From: Betaproteobacteria bacterium
GTDB taxonomy: Bacteria > Pseudomonadota > Gammaproteobacteria > Burkholderiales > Usitatibacteraceae
NCBI GenBank assembly: GCA_016708825.1
Contig: JADJEZ010000006.1
Span: 231,998-295,997, forward strand
Direction of reading: 5' to 3'
DNA: 64,000 bases
The notes below the pieces were generated by a model that made no database searches, was not told the DNA's origin, and saw only the letters and a program-made list of their open reading frames with translations. Shown here one piece after another: positions 26,193 to 35,482 of this stretch. The position numbers and the translations under genes were made by a program. Numbering within the stretch: the first letter of the stretch is position 1; every line of letters starts with the position of its first letter.

Positions 26193-27395
26193 GTGGCGCT
26201 CTTCGCCTACCGAGCAGTCGACGACCAGGGCCGGATTTCCTCCGGAAGCCTGGACGCGTCGAACGCGATCGACCTCGAACTGCGCCTTCGCCGCCTCGGG
26301 CTCGACTTGGTCACTTACGAGTCGGTGCGCCGCATCGTCGCCATGCGCACGCGGCGGGTCACGCGCATCGAGCTCATCACCTTCTGCTTCCACCTCTCGC
26401 AGCTCCTCAAGGCGGGGGTGAACATCATCGAGGCGCTCACGGACCTGCGCGACACCGTGGACAACCCGGGGTTCCGGCAGGTGGTGGCGGGCCTCATCGA
26501 GGACATCGAGGGCGGCCAGAAGCTCTCCGACGCGATGTCGAACCACCCCTACATTTTCGACGGCGTGTTCGTCGCCCTGGTGCGGGCGGGCGAGCAGAGC
26601 GGCACGCTCAACGAGGTGCTCGACGAGCTCTCCGAGAACCTCAAGTGGCAGGACGAGATGGCGAGCCAGGCCAAGCGCGCCCTCATCTACCCGGTGATCG
26701 TGCTGGTGGTGATCCTCGGCGTGATCTTCGTGCTCATGACGGTGCTCGTGCCGCAGCTCGCGGCGACCTTCAAGTCGCTCGTCCCGAAGCTGCCGCGCGA
26801 AACGGAGCTGCTCATCGCCCTCTCCGGCTTCTTCGTGAAATACTGGTACCTGATGCTCGGCGTCCCGATCGCGGCCGGCGCGGTCGTGTTCTTCCTGGCA
26901 AGAACCAACGAGGCGATGCAACGCCGCATGGACACGATCTCGCTGCGCCTTCCGGTGGTGGGCCCGATCCGCTTCAAGATCATGCTCGCGCGTTTCACGA
27001 CCTTCTTCGCGATGCTCTACCGGTCGGGCATCAGCGTGCTCGACTGCATCCAGATCTGCGAGAAGATCATGGGCAACCGGCTGATGGAGGACGCCCTGCA
27101 GCGCGTCGGCCGCTCGATCTCCGAGGGCCAGGGCATCAGCCAGGCGTTCACGGCGACGAAGCTCTTTCCCCCGCTGGTGCTCCGGATGCTGCGGGTGGGC
27201 GAGTCGACGGGCGGGCTGGACACGGCGCTGCTCAACGTGAGCTACTTCTACAACCGCGAGGTGCGCGACGGCATCAGCAAGATGCAGGCCCTCATCGGCC
27301 CGGCCACGACCATGGTGCTGGGCGTGCTCATCGTCGCGATCCTGTACACGATATTCCTGCCGCTCTACGACGTGATCGGCAAGGTGAAGATCTGA
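26193..27395 (+). CDS. mshG: inner-membrane platform protein (MshG/GspF/PilC family)
   Basis: This 400-residue polytopic protein begins at a GTG with ALFAYRAVDDQGR. It contains two T2SSF domains, each starting with a FCFHLSQLLKAG- or FTTFFAMLYRSG-type motif and carrying hydrophobic spans (VIVLVVILGVIFVLM; the C-terminal TMVLGVLIVAILYTIFLPLY). It is the rotor/platform partner of the upstream ATPase, 8 bases after it. No retraction ATPase (PilT) lies in the window. Confidence 0.93.
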   Translation: MALFAYRAVDDQGRISSGSLDASNAIDLELRLRRLGLDLVTYESVRRIVAMRTRRVTRIELITFCFHLSQLLKAGVNIIEALTDLRDTVDNPGFRQVVAGLIEDIEGGQKLSDAMSNHPYIFDGVFVALVRAGEQSGTLNEVLDELSENLKWQDEMASQAKRALIYPVIVLVVILGVIFVLMTVLVPQLAATFKSLVPKLPRETELLIALSGFFVKYWYLMLGVPIAAGAVVFFLARTNEAMQRRMDTISLRLPVVGPIRFKIMLARFTTFFAMLYRSGISVLDCIQICEKIMGNRLMEDALQRVGRSISEGQGISQAFTATKLFPPLVLRMLRVGESTGGLDTALLNVSYFYNREVRDGISKMQALIGPATTMVLGVLIVAILYTIFLPLYDVIGKVKI

Positions 27396-27400
27396 CGCCC

Positions 27401-29015
27401 ATGGCCGCACGGCACATCCTCTACCTCTAGCCTGGTCGCGGGCGGCGGGCGCATCGCCCGGCGCAAGGTCTTCCCGGTCTCGGGCGACGGTGCGACCGCC
27501 TTCGAGGCGCACATCGCGGAGCTGCGCAAGCTCCCGACACACCTCATCACCGACCTCGCCGAGGAGGACTTCCGGCTCGACACCGTCCCGCACCTCGGAG
27601 GCCGCGACCGCCACGCGGTCACGGCGCGCAAGCTCGCGCAGATCTTCCGCAACTCCTCCTACCGGCACGCGATCGCGCAGGGCCGCGAGCCGGACGGTCG
27701 CCGCGACGACCGCGTGATCTACACGGCCATAACCAACGACGAGCTCCTGCGGCCCTGGGTGGAGATCTTCCAGCGCCTCGAGGTGCCGGTGGAGGGAATC
27801 CACTCCTCCGCGGTCTTGAGCGCAAGACTGCTGGACGCCCTGGGACTGCTCTTCGCCCACACGCTCCTCGTCACCTTCACGCCCGGCGGCTCGGTCCGCC
27901 AGGCGTACTTCCGCGGCAAGGAACTCAAGTTCAGCCGACTCACGCCCGTCGACCTCGAGGAAGGCGCGACGCTGGGCTCGTTCCTCGCGGAGGAGGCGGC
28001 CCGGACATGGCAATACCTCGACAGCGTGCGCTTCTTCGGGGCAGAGGACCACCTCGAGGTGTGCGTGATCGTGCACCCGAAGGACCGCGCCGCGATCGAA
28101 CCGGCGCTCCGCGATTTCCAGCAGATCCAGTATCGCCTGGTCGACATCGAGCAGGCCGCCGCCAAGGTCGGCATGAAGCCGCCGCCGATCTCCTCCAGCA
28201 CGGAAGAACTCCTCGCCCACATTTTCCTGCGCCGCGGCGAGGAGAACCACTTCGCCTCGCCGGAGCTGCGCCGGTTCGCGGTGCTGCGCCGCGCCCGTAT
28301 CGCGATCGGAACGGCGGCGGCGGCGGTGCTCGCGGCGGGCCTCGCCTACGGCGGCTGGAATCTCGCGCTTTCGATGCAGAGCCGCGACAAGAGCCTGCAG
28401 GCCGCTCAAGGAGGGACGGCATTCGACGCCGAGCATGACAAGCTCCTGCAGTCCATCCCGTCGCAAGGCGTGGCGGGCCAGACGATGCGGGACGTCGTGG
28501 CGTTCTATTCGGGCTCGATGCGCTCGTACCCCACGGTGGGGATCTTCCTGCAGCCGGTCTCCACCGTGCTGGAACGCTACCCCACCATCCGCCTGAGCCA
28601 GGTCCAGTGGCAGACCGCGGACGACGACAAGGTGACACCGGTCCTGGTGCCGAAGTCTCCGCGCTCGCAGCCGCCGGTGAAGACCGCCACGCTCAAGGAC
28701 GCCGCCCGGGAGCCGGGCGTGCGCGTCGTCCCGGTGCAGGGCTACGGGCCTTTCGTCAGCGGGCGCCACGCGGTGGCAGTGCTCGAGGGAACGGTCAGGA
28801 TCGAAGGCCTCGGTTTTCGCGAAGCACTCGCCCAGGTCCAGAACCTCGCCGAGGACATCGGGCGCCTCGAGGGATATGCCGCCACCATCATCGACAGTCC
28901 CCTCGACGTGTCACCCAAGGGCGGCCTCCAGGGCAAGTTCGACGAGCGCAGCCCCGCCCAGAGCGAGGCCCGGTTCAGTCTCCGCGTCGCGCGCACGAGG
29001 GAGCCGAGGTCATGA
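27401..29015 (+). CDS. GspL/PilM-like assembly-platform protein (frameshift near its start)
   Basis: The gene starts at ATG 27401 (MAARHILYL) and hits a stop at once; the coding frame resumes one base later (SLVAGGGRIARRKVFPVSG), so one indel near 27427-27431 breaks it. A shorter start at 27714 would lose more than 100 conserved-looking residues. The repaired protein of about 537 residues has a cytoplasmic domain, one membrane span (about residues 300-320, ARIAIGTAAAAVLAAGLAYG) and a periplasmic region with a ferredoxin-like repeat (VAVLEGTVRIEGLGFREALAQV). This layout matches GspL or a PilM-PilN fusion. It overlaps the next gene by 4 bases. Confidence 0.72.
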
Positions 29016-29632
29016 GCACGGTTTTCTCCAAGGAGGGCTTCGGCGCGCTGCGCTTCTCGTGGATCGCGCTCGCGCTGGCCGTGGCCGCGAGCGCCTCGCT
29101 CGCTGCGGGCAGCTACTGGTACCTGCAGAAGGAAAAGCGGGAAAACGTCTCGTCTGCGGAGCGGTTGAAGGTGGCCAAGGCGCGCGCCGAGGCGATCAAG
29201 CGGGAGATCGAGGACATGCGGGCCTCGTCGGAGATCTTCCAGGACCTGCTCGACCGCGGCGTGCTCCAGGAAGAGCGCCGCCTCGACTTCATCGAGCGCC
29301 TCGACCGGCTCAAGTCCGTCCACAAGCTCGACACCCTCGAGTACGACATCGAGCCTCAGCGCGTCCTCACCCTTGCCGGCGGACGCGTCTTCAATTCCCT
29401 CGACGTGATGGGCACCCGCGTGAAACTGCGGTTCAAGGCCCTGCACGAAGGCGACGCGCTCGCCTTCCTCGAGGACCTGGCCAAGCCCACCCGCGGCTTC
29501 AATGCCATGAGCAGCTGCCACCTGCAGGGCGTCGAGCGCGTGGGCGAGGACGTCACGAGCCCGCGCGTGGAAGGCAGCTGCGCGCTCGAGCGGATCTCCC
29601 TCAAGGACAAGGTGGCCAATCGTGCGAACTAG
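29012..29632 (+). CDS. PilO/MshJ-like pilus assembly protein
   Basis: This 206-residue bitopic membrane protein has an N-terminal membrane span (about 15-35, WIALALAVAASASLAAGSYW), a predicted coiled coil rich in Lys/Glu/Arg (about 38-95, RLKVAKARAEAIKREIEDMR), and a C-terminal alpha/beta domain. This organisation matches PilO/GspM-type platform proteins. It lies between the GspL-like and MshK-like genes and overlaps both. Overall family similarity is modest, so the assignment rests on architecture and position. Confidence 0.68.
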   Translation: MSTVFSKEGFGALRFSWIALALAVAASASLAAGSYWYLQKEKRENVSSAERLKVAKARAEAIKREIEDMRASSEIFQDLLDRGVLQEERRLDFIERLDRLKSVHKLDTLEYDIEPQRVLTLAGGRVFNSLDVMGTRVKLRFKALHEGDALAFLEDLAKPTRGFNAMSSCHLQGVERVGEDVTSPRVEGSCALERISLKDKVANRAN

Positions 29633-30012
29633 CCTCGCCCTGGTCCTGCTGGCCTTCTCCGCGGCCGTTCCCGCGCAGCAGCTCGGAAAGCTTTTCCTGA
29701 CGCCCGCCGAGCGCGAGCGGCTCGACAAGCACCGCCGCGGCGAATCCGTCGAGACCGCCACCGGCCAGGTCGTCGTCGAGACGCGGGAGCCCGTGATTAC
29801 GGGCTACGTGAAGCGAAGCGACGGCAAGAGCACGGTCTTTCTCGACAAGCGACCCTACCCGGTGCGCGACGCGCGCCTCCAGGGGCCGCCTCGACCCGCG
29901 GATCGTCGACCGCTACGAGCCCCTTCCGCCGGACCCGGTGGAACTCCCCCCGGAGACCCCGAAACCCGCGCAGGAATCCGCGGCCCCGTCCAAGGGAAGC
30001 AGGAAGGAGTGA
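29622..30012 (+). CDS. small periplasmic MshK/PilP-like protein (frameshifted)
   Basis: It starts MRTSLALVLLAFSAAVPAQ, a signal peptide, and continues LGKLFLTPAERERLDKHR and ITGYVKRSDGKSTVFLDKRPY, a pattern seen in MshK-like proteins. Near 29881-29884 a run of four G carries one base too many. Removing it gives GRLDPRIVDRYEPLPPDPVE and a proline-rich tail ending at a stop at 30012, about 129 residues. Without the repair the frame runs on into the next pilin gene, creating a false fusion. The protein probably links the inner-membrane platform to the secretin, as PilP does. Confidence 0.66.
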
Positions 30013-30017
30013 GGTCC

Positions 30018-30932
30018 ATGGGCCGCCCGACCGCCGAGCGACACGCCGCGAGGCTCGGCGGATTCACGCTCGTGGAGATCGCCGTCGTCATCGTGATCCT
30101 CGGGCTCCTCCTCGCCATGATCGCCGGCGTGGCCGCCGCCCTCGTCGGCCAGCAGCGCCGGGAAGCCACGCGGCAGCGGATGGCGGGGGTGGCGACCGCG
30201 CTTGCACTCTTCGTCTCGCAGAACAAGCGGCTGCCCTGTCCGGCGGACGGAAGAATCGCGGGCAATGCGGCGGGCGCTGGCATTGAAGGACGGAACGCCG
30301 GCACCGGCTCGTGCGAAGTCGTAGGCGGCACGGCGAGCAGCCAGACGCACGGCGTGGTGCCGTGGCGAACCCTGGGGCTTGCCGAACCCGACGTGACCGA
30401 CGGCTGGGGAAGCCGCCTTACCTACCGGGTGACGCCAGAACTGGTCGCGAGCGGCGCGATGGACTTCACCGCGTGCGATCCAGGTGGCACCGGGCCTTTG
30501 TCCGGCGGCAACGTCTGCGAATCGACCTGCGCTGCCGCCAACTTCCCGGCATCGTGCACGCGACCTCAGCTTTACACGGCAGGCAAGGGCCTGGGAATAC
30601 GAAATGTCGCGCTCGCGGCTCTCATCATGGATCGAACAGCCAATCCTTCCACCGGCGCCGCCTACGTCGTGATCAGCCACGGCGAGAACCGCCAGGGCGC
30701 CTACAGCAACGATGGCCTCCTGCAGGCCGGCACTCCGGTCTCCGGAACGCTGGAAGCGGCGAACAACGCGGCCGACGCGGCCTTCGTCAACGCGACCTCG
30801 GCCACCGCCAACCCGTTCATCGACGATTTCCCCTCCTACACGGAGGGCGTGGGCCACTTCGACGACTCGCTCCTGCGCCCCTCCATCCTCACCGTGGCCA
30901 CGAAGGCGCAGCTCGGGCCCCGCGCCCACTAG
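30018..30932 (+). CDS. minor prepilin with LPCP motif
   Basis: This 304-residue type IV prepilin has a short leader ending GG, then FTLVEIAVVIVILGLLLAM; cleavage is expected between Gly15 and Phe16, with the conserved Glu at +5. After the helix comes NKRLPCPADG, then VPWRTLGLAEPDVTDGWGSRLTYRV and several cysteines. These blocks recur in the next three genes. The start ATG 30018 follows a good ribosome site (AGGAAGGAG) and lies 5 bases after the MshK-like stop. It is much larger than ordinary minor pilins (150-200 residues), suggesting a sizeable exposed domain. Confidence 0.82.
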   Translation: MGRPTAERHAARLGGFTLVEIAVVIVILGLLLAMIAGVAAALVGQQRREATRQRMAGVATALALFVSQNKRLPCPADGRIAGNAAGAGIEGRNAGTGSCEVVGGTASSQTHGVVPWRTLGLAEPDVTDGWGSRLTYRVTPELVASGAMDFTACDPGGTGPLSGGNVCESTCAAANFPASCTRPQLYTAGKGLGIRNVALAALIMDRTANPSTGAAYVVISHGENRQGAYSNDGLLQAGTPVSGTLEAANNAADAAFVNATSATANPFIDDFPSYTEGVGHFDDSLLRPSILTVATKAQLGPRAH

Positions 30933-30933
30933 G

Positions 30934-32991
30934 ATGCGCACGGTGCGCTCCGCCCGATCCCAGACGGGCCTCGCCGGCGCCGCGGTGCTGATCATCGTCA
31001 TCCTCGCGCTGCTCGCGGTGGCGCTGGGCCGCGGCGCCTTCCGGGACGAGGAGGTGGGCCTCGACCAGCGCGGCGCCACGGACGCGCGCATGAAGAAGAT
31101 CACCGACGCACTCATCGCCTACGTGGTGCTGAACGCGCGACTGCCCTGCCCCGCCCAGGGCGCCCTCGACACCGGCGATGCCGCGCCGGATGCCGCGACC
31201 ACGGCCTGCACGGAAGCCGACGGCGTAGTTCCCTGGAAATCGCTCGCACTTCGCCGCGAGGACGCCGTCGACGGCTGGGGCCGGAAAATCTCCTACCGCG
31301 TGTTCGACGGCGTGACGGGCTTCACGCAGGCCGGCGGCGCGAACATGACCAACTGCAACAGCTCGCTCGGTTTTCCCCTGGACCTCGCGCTCGACCCCGG
31401 CGCCCTGTGCAAGGCCGGCGCGCCTCCGCCCAACATGCCGCTCCAGTTCTTCGCGATCCGCGGCAACATGCTGGTGGTCGAGGACACGGGAACCACGCGA
31501 GGCGGCAATGCCTTCGTGCTCGTGAGCCATGGCGACACCGGCCGCGGCGCGTTTCCTTCCGACGGGGCGACCGGGCGGACCGTGCAACCCAACAACGCCG
31601 GTCGCGAGTTCACGAACACCCAGGCCACCGGAACGTACTGGATCCTCCCGCGCAGCGCGCCGGGCACGCCCGCGAGCGACGCCGGGCACTTCGACGACGT
31701 CGTGGCGTACGTGGGCGCCTCGGAACTCGTGTCCCGCGCGAAACTCGCCGCGCGTTCCTGGTCCAACTTTCCCCTCTCCGCCGAGTACAACCTGCCGGCT
31801 GTGTCCGCGGCGGCGCCGGGTCTCAGCGCCCCGGACGCGAACGGCAACCGGGACACGGGGCAGGTCTTTCTCGGCATCGGCGGCTTCCTGGTGATTGCCA
31901 CGGATACGTCCGGGGTCCAAAACGTGGGCGTTCGGACCCAGGACGGCATCGACGGCATCGGGGTCTACAACGCCGGCGGCGGCGACCTCGATTCCAACCG
32001 CGGCGAGCGCCTCACCTTTCAGCTCGGAAGCGGCAGCGAGTTCCAGAAGATGGACATCGCCCTGAACCGCTTCCGCGTCGTACAGACGAGCCCCACCCGG
32101 CTCGAGGAGCGCGCGGAGGTGACGTTCTGGCGGGAAGGCGACCTGCTGCAGACATCGACTGCGACGAGCACCGTTGAAACGGTCCAACCCGCGCGCTGCC
32201 TGTTCGGACTCGTTTCCTCGGCGGTCTTCGATCGCATGGACATTCGGCCCGTTCCCCGGACGGGGGACAACGGCCAGACGACCTTCACCGTCGCGGCCGT
32301 CAAGGCCTGCTCCGAGGCGACGGCGGACGCGAGCTGCACGACGGCGATCGCGCCCGCCGTCGACTGCCCGGCCCGGTCGCCGAGCGCCGCGTCCACTTCC
32401 GCAACACCCATCGCCGACACCTCGGCGACCCTCAGGGGATTCGCCCACGACAACGGCGCACCCACGACCGTTTCCTTCGACTACGGCACCTCGTGCGCGT
32501 ACCCCTCCAATGCGGCGGCCTCCCCGGCCAACATCGCCTCGGGTGGCGGGAACACGGCCGTCACGGCAGACATCACTGGCCTCGCCTGCAACACCAGCTA
32601 CTACTTCCGCACGAAAGCCGTCAGCGCGGGAGGCACGACCACGGGCAACGACGCCATGTTCACCACGGCCACTTGCGGAACCCCGACACCGGTCGCGACC
32701 ACCGGACCCGCCACGGCGATTGCCCAGACGACGGCCGTGCTGACCGGCGTCGTCGGCGACAACGGCTCCGACACCACCGTTACTTTCGACGTCGGGTTTT
32801 CCAACTGCTACGGATTCAATATCGCGGCAACGCCGGGTTCCATCACCAGCGGCATCGGCAGCGCCCCCGTCTCCGCGGCGCTCACCGGGCTCTCATGCAA
32901 CACGCGTTACCACTTCCGCGTGCAGGCGACCAACGCGGCAGGGACGACGACGGCGAGCGACAGCGCATTCACGACGGCTCCCTGCCCCTGA
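30934..32991 (+). CDS. large minor-pilin-like protein with two fibronectin-III-like C-terminal repeats
   Basis: This 685-residue protein begins with a basic leader and membrane helix (TGLAGAAVLIIVILALLAVAL) that lacks the FTLVE motif and Glu5, as PilX-type pilins do. It shares the LPCP block (NARLPCPAQG), VPWKSLALRREDAVDGWGRKISYRV and the HFDDVVAYV segment with its neighbours. A middle region (about 300-470) is unrecognised. Two tandem repeats (about 481-580 and 582-685) each show ATLRG/AVLTG, a TVSFDYG/TVTFDVG strand, GLxCNTxYxFR and a closing Cys. Extra repeats of this type suggest a tip adhesin role; this is inferred. Confidence 0.75.
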   Translation: MRTVRSARSQTGLAGAAVLIIVILALLAVALGRGAFRDEEVGLDQRGATDARMKKITDALIAYVVLNARLPCPAQGALDTGDAAPDAATTACTEADGVVPWKSLALRREDAVDGWGRKISYRVFDGVTGFTQAGGANMTNCNSSLGFPLDLALDPGALCKAGAPPPNMPLQFFAIRGNMLVVEDTGTTRGGNAFVLVSHGDTGRGAFPSDGATGRTVQPNNAGREFTNTQATGTYWILPRSAPGTPASDAGHFDDVVAYVGASELVSRAKLAARSWSNFPLSAEYNLPAVSAAAPGLSAPDANGNRDTGQVFLGIGGFLVIATDTSGVQNVGVRTQDGIDGIGVYNAGGGDLDSNRGERLTFQLGSGSEFQKMDIALNRFRVVQTSPTRLEERAEVTFWREGDLLQTSTATSTVETVQPARCLFGLVSSAVFDRMDIRPVPRTGDNGQTTFTVAAVKACSEATADASCTTAIAPAVDCPARSPSAASTSATPIADTSATLRGFAHDNGAPTTVSFDYGTSCAYPSNAAASPANIASGGGNTAVTADITGLACNTSYYFRTKAVSAGGTTTGNDAMFTTATCGTPTPVATTGPATAIAQTTAVLTGVVGDNGSDTTVTFDVGFSNCYGFNIAATPGSITSGIGSAPVSAALTGLSCNTRYHFRVQATNAAGTTTASDSAFTTAPCP

Positions 32992-33110
32992 ACACCCGCA
33001 GGCCGCCCCGGCCGCGGTAATCCCCGCGCACCCATCCCCGATTTATCCGCGCCGTGCGGCAGTTCCGCGCGTAGAACTCCGGCCATGTCCCGAACGACCG
33101 GAGGTTCACC

Positions 33111-34710
33111 GTGTCCCGCCGATCCCGCGAAGGAGGCGTCGTCCTCATCGTCATCGCCGCGATGCTCGTCCTCGCGGTCGTCGCATCCCTCACCGTAGCC
33201 ATCGCGCGCAGTGCCACGGGCCCGCGGCGCGACACGGTGAGCGACCGTGCGCTCGCCGCCGCGAGGGAATCCCTGGTCGCCTATGCCACGAGCCGGCCCA
33301 TCGACGCGATCGTCGGCCCCGGCTACCTGCCCTGCCCCGATCTCGACGACGACGGCTGGGCCGAGCCGACCTGCGGCTCGATGACGGGCGAGACGGGCCA
33401 ATGGCAGCGCCTCGGGCGGCTGCCGTGGAAGACACTGGGCTTGCCGGATCCGCGGGACGGCCACGGCGAACGCCTGTGGTACGCGGTGTCGAGCAAGCAC
33501 AAGGGGCTGCTCAATTGCACCGTGAGCGAGGCCTGCCTCGACATGGGCCCGGAATCGGCACTTGGGACCATCACCGTCCGCGATTCCGCCGGTACCGTCA
33601 TTCACGACGGGACGCGCGCCGATCCCTACGAGACCTCGGCGGGGGGCGCCGTGGCCATCGTCTTCGCGCCCGGACCCGCGCTCGGGCGCTGGACCGGCCC
33701 CGATTCGCCGCCGCTGCAGCAGTTGCGCACATGCGAAGGCGGTCTCTGCAACGCGGCGCAGCACTGCCTCACCGTACCGCCGACGCGCACGCCGAAATGC
33801 GATCCCGCGAACTACCTCGACCGCTCGCCGGGCGCAGCCTATGCCGACGAGGACAACGCGCGGTTTGTCGACCGCAACGACCTGGCGGGCCGGCTCGCCA
33901 ATCGCGACGGGTTCATCCACGGCCCGGTGGCGGGTCCCGATGGGCGAACCTGGGTGAATGATCGCCTCGCAGTGATCACGTACGACGAGCTGATGCCCCG
34001 CGTGATGCGCCGCGTGGCCGACGAGGTGGCAGGTTGCCTGCGCGAGTTCGGCGCGCTGCCCGGGAACCGCGGCCTGCTTCCGTGGGCGACGCCTCTGTGC
34101 CGGGCCGACCATCCCGACGAGGCGCTGCGCTTCGCCGATGCCTCCGGCGTGCTTTTTCGGACGCGTGCCGGACACGCCGTTCCTCGCCTCGCAGCGTGAC
34201 GCGGGGGAACGGCTCTCCCCCACCTGGGTCCAGGGTCCCGCAGGCTGCCGGATCGCCGACTCCTCGGGCACCACGGCAGGCGCTTCCGGACGGTCGTGGT
34301 GGCATTTCTGGAAGCGGCATGTGTTCTATGCGCTCTCGCCGGCGTTTCGGCCCGACGCACCGGCGCCCCCGGCCTGCGATCGTTTGTCCTGCCTGGTCCG
34401 TGCCGAGACGGCAGGTGCCGGAACCGCGGAGCGGCATTCCTTTGCCGTGCTGGTAGCGGGCGCGCCACTTCGCCACAATGCCGCGGTCCAGGCCCGCGGA
34501 GGTCGCGCCGAAAGCGATGCCCGCAACTGGCTGGAAGGCGGGAATGCCGAACTGCGGCTCCTGAATCCGAACCCTGCGGCTCCCGAGTGCTCCGCGAACG
34601 CCACCGAACCGTCCCGCCCCGTCGGGGGCGAGACCCTGCGCGTGTCGATCGCCCGCACGCCAGGGCGCAATGACGTCGTGGTGCTGGGCCGGACGGAGGG
34701 TGCGCCTTGA
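33111..34710 (+). CDS. large minor-pilin-like protein with LPCP motif (frameshifted)
   Basis: It starts at a GTG (33111) after the ribosome site GGAGG. The N-terminus (RREGGVVLIVIAAMLVL type) resembles PilX-like minor pilins without Glu5. GYLPCPDLDDDGW, LPWKTLGLPDPRDGHGERLWYAV and many cysteines follow. Near 34150-34155 a run of five T has one base too many; shifting there joins SGVLF to GRVPDTPFLASQRD, and the protein continues to a stop at 34710, about 532 residues. It overlaps the next gene by 4 bases. Upstream, 32992-33110 shows no other feature I can support. Confidence 0.72.
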
Positions 34711-35475
34711 ATGCGCACGCGCGCGCCTTCACGCTCCTTGAAATGGCCCTCGTGGTTCTCGTGATCGCGATCGTGGCCTCGGGGCTCGCCGTGCCCTTCG
34801 CCACCCAGGTCGCGCTGCGGCGCCAGGCGGAAACGGGCCGGCTCCTCGAGGAGGCGCGCGAGGCCGTTCTCGGCTTCGCCATCGCGAACGGCCGCCTTCC
34901 CTGCCCGGCGTCGGCAACGAGCCGCGGCCAGGAGAGCTTCGCGACCGGCAGTGACGAGCGCGATGGCCGATGCTCGCATTTCCACGACGGCTACCTTCCG
35001 GGCGCGGCACTCGGTTTCTCGCCGCTCGACCACGACGGGTTCGTCCGCGACGCGTGGGGCCTGGAGGCGAACCGGCTGCGCTATGCCGTGTTCGGCTCGG
35101 GCCAGGCGGTCGCCGGGATCGCGAACCCGCTCACGCGCACGAACGGCATGCAGGCGGCAGGCCCTAGCGGGGCTGGGTGCCGCGCCCGGCTACCTCCACA
35201 TCTGCGCTACCGGCGCGGGGGTGACCGCAACTTCGTGCGGCGCCGCGACGAACACGCTCACCCGGCGCGCAGCCTTCGTGCTCCTGTCGCTCGGCCCGAA
35301 CGGGGCAACGGTGCCTGCCCCCGGCAGCGACGAATCGCGAAACCGCGACGGCGACGCGGCCTTCGTCCTGCGCGAGGCGAGCGTCACCACGGACAACCCG
35401 TTCGACGACCAGCTGACCTGGGTGGCGACGAATCTCCTGGCGAGCCGGCTCGTGGCGGCGGGGCGCCTGCCTTGA
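34707..35475 (+). CDS. minor prepilin with LPCP motif (frameshifted)
   Basis: The N-terminus AHARA-FTLLEMALVVLVIAIV is a prepilin signal with Ala instead of the usual Gly before the cleavage site and Glu at +5. NGRLPCPASA and a region LDHDGFVRDAWGLEANRLRYAVFG match the blocks of the three upstream pilin-like genes. One extra C near 35161-35164 breaks the frame; removing it restores AGLAGLGAAPGYLHICATG and a C-terminus ending at 35475, about 255 residues. It is the last gene of this plus-strand run and converges with the kinase gene 7 bases away. Confidence 0.74.
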
Positions 35476-35482
35476 GCGGGCT

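Noticed and set aside
26181..28769. An 862-codon open frame on the minus strand across the mshG and GspL-like genes
   Set aside because: Its protein is rich in Arg, His, Asp and Glu without domains and mirrors well-supported plus-strand genes; GC-rich DNA often leaves the opposite strand open.
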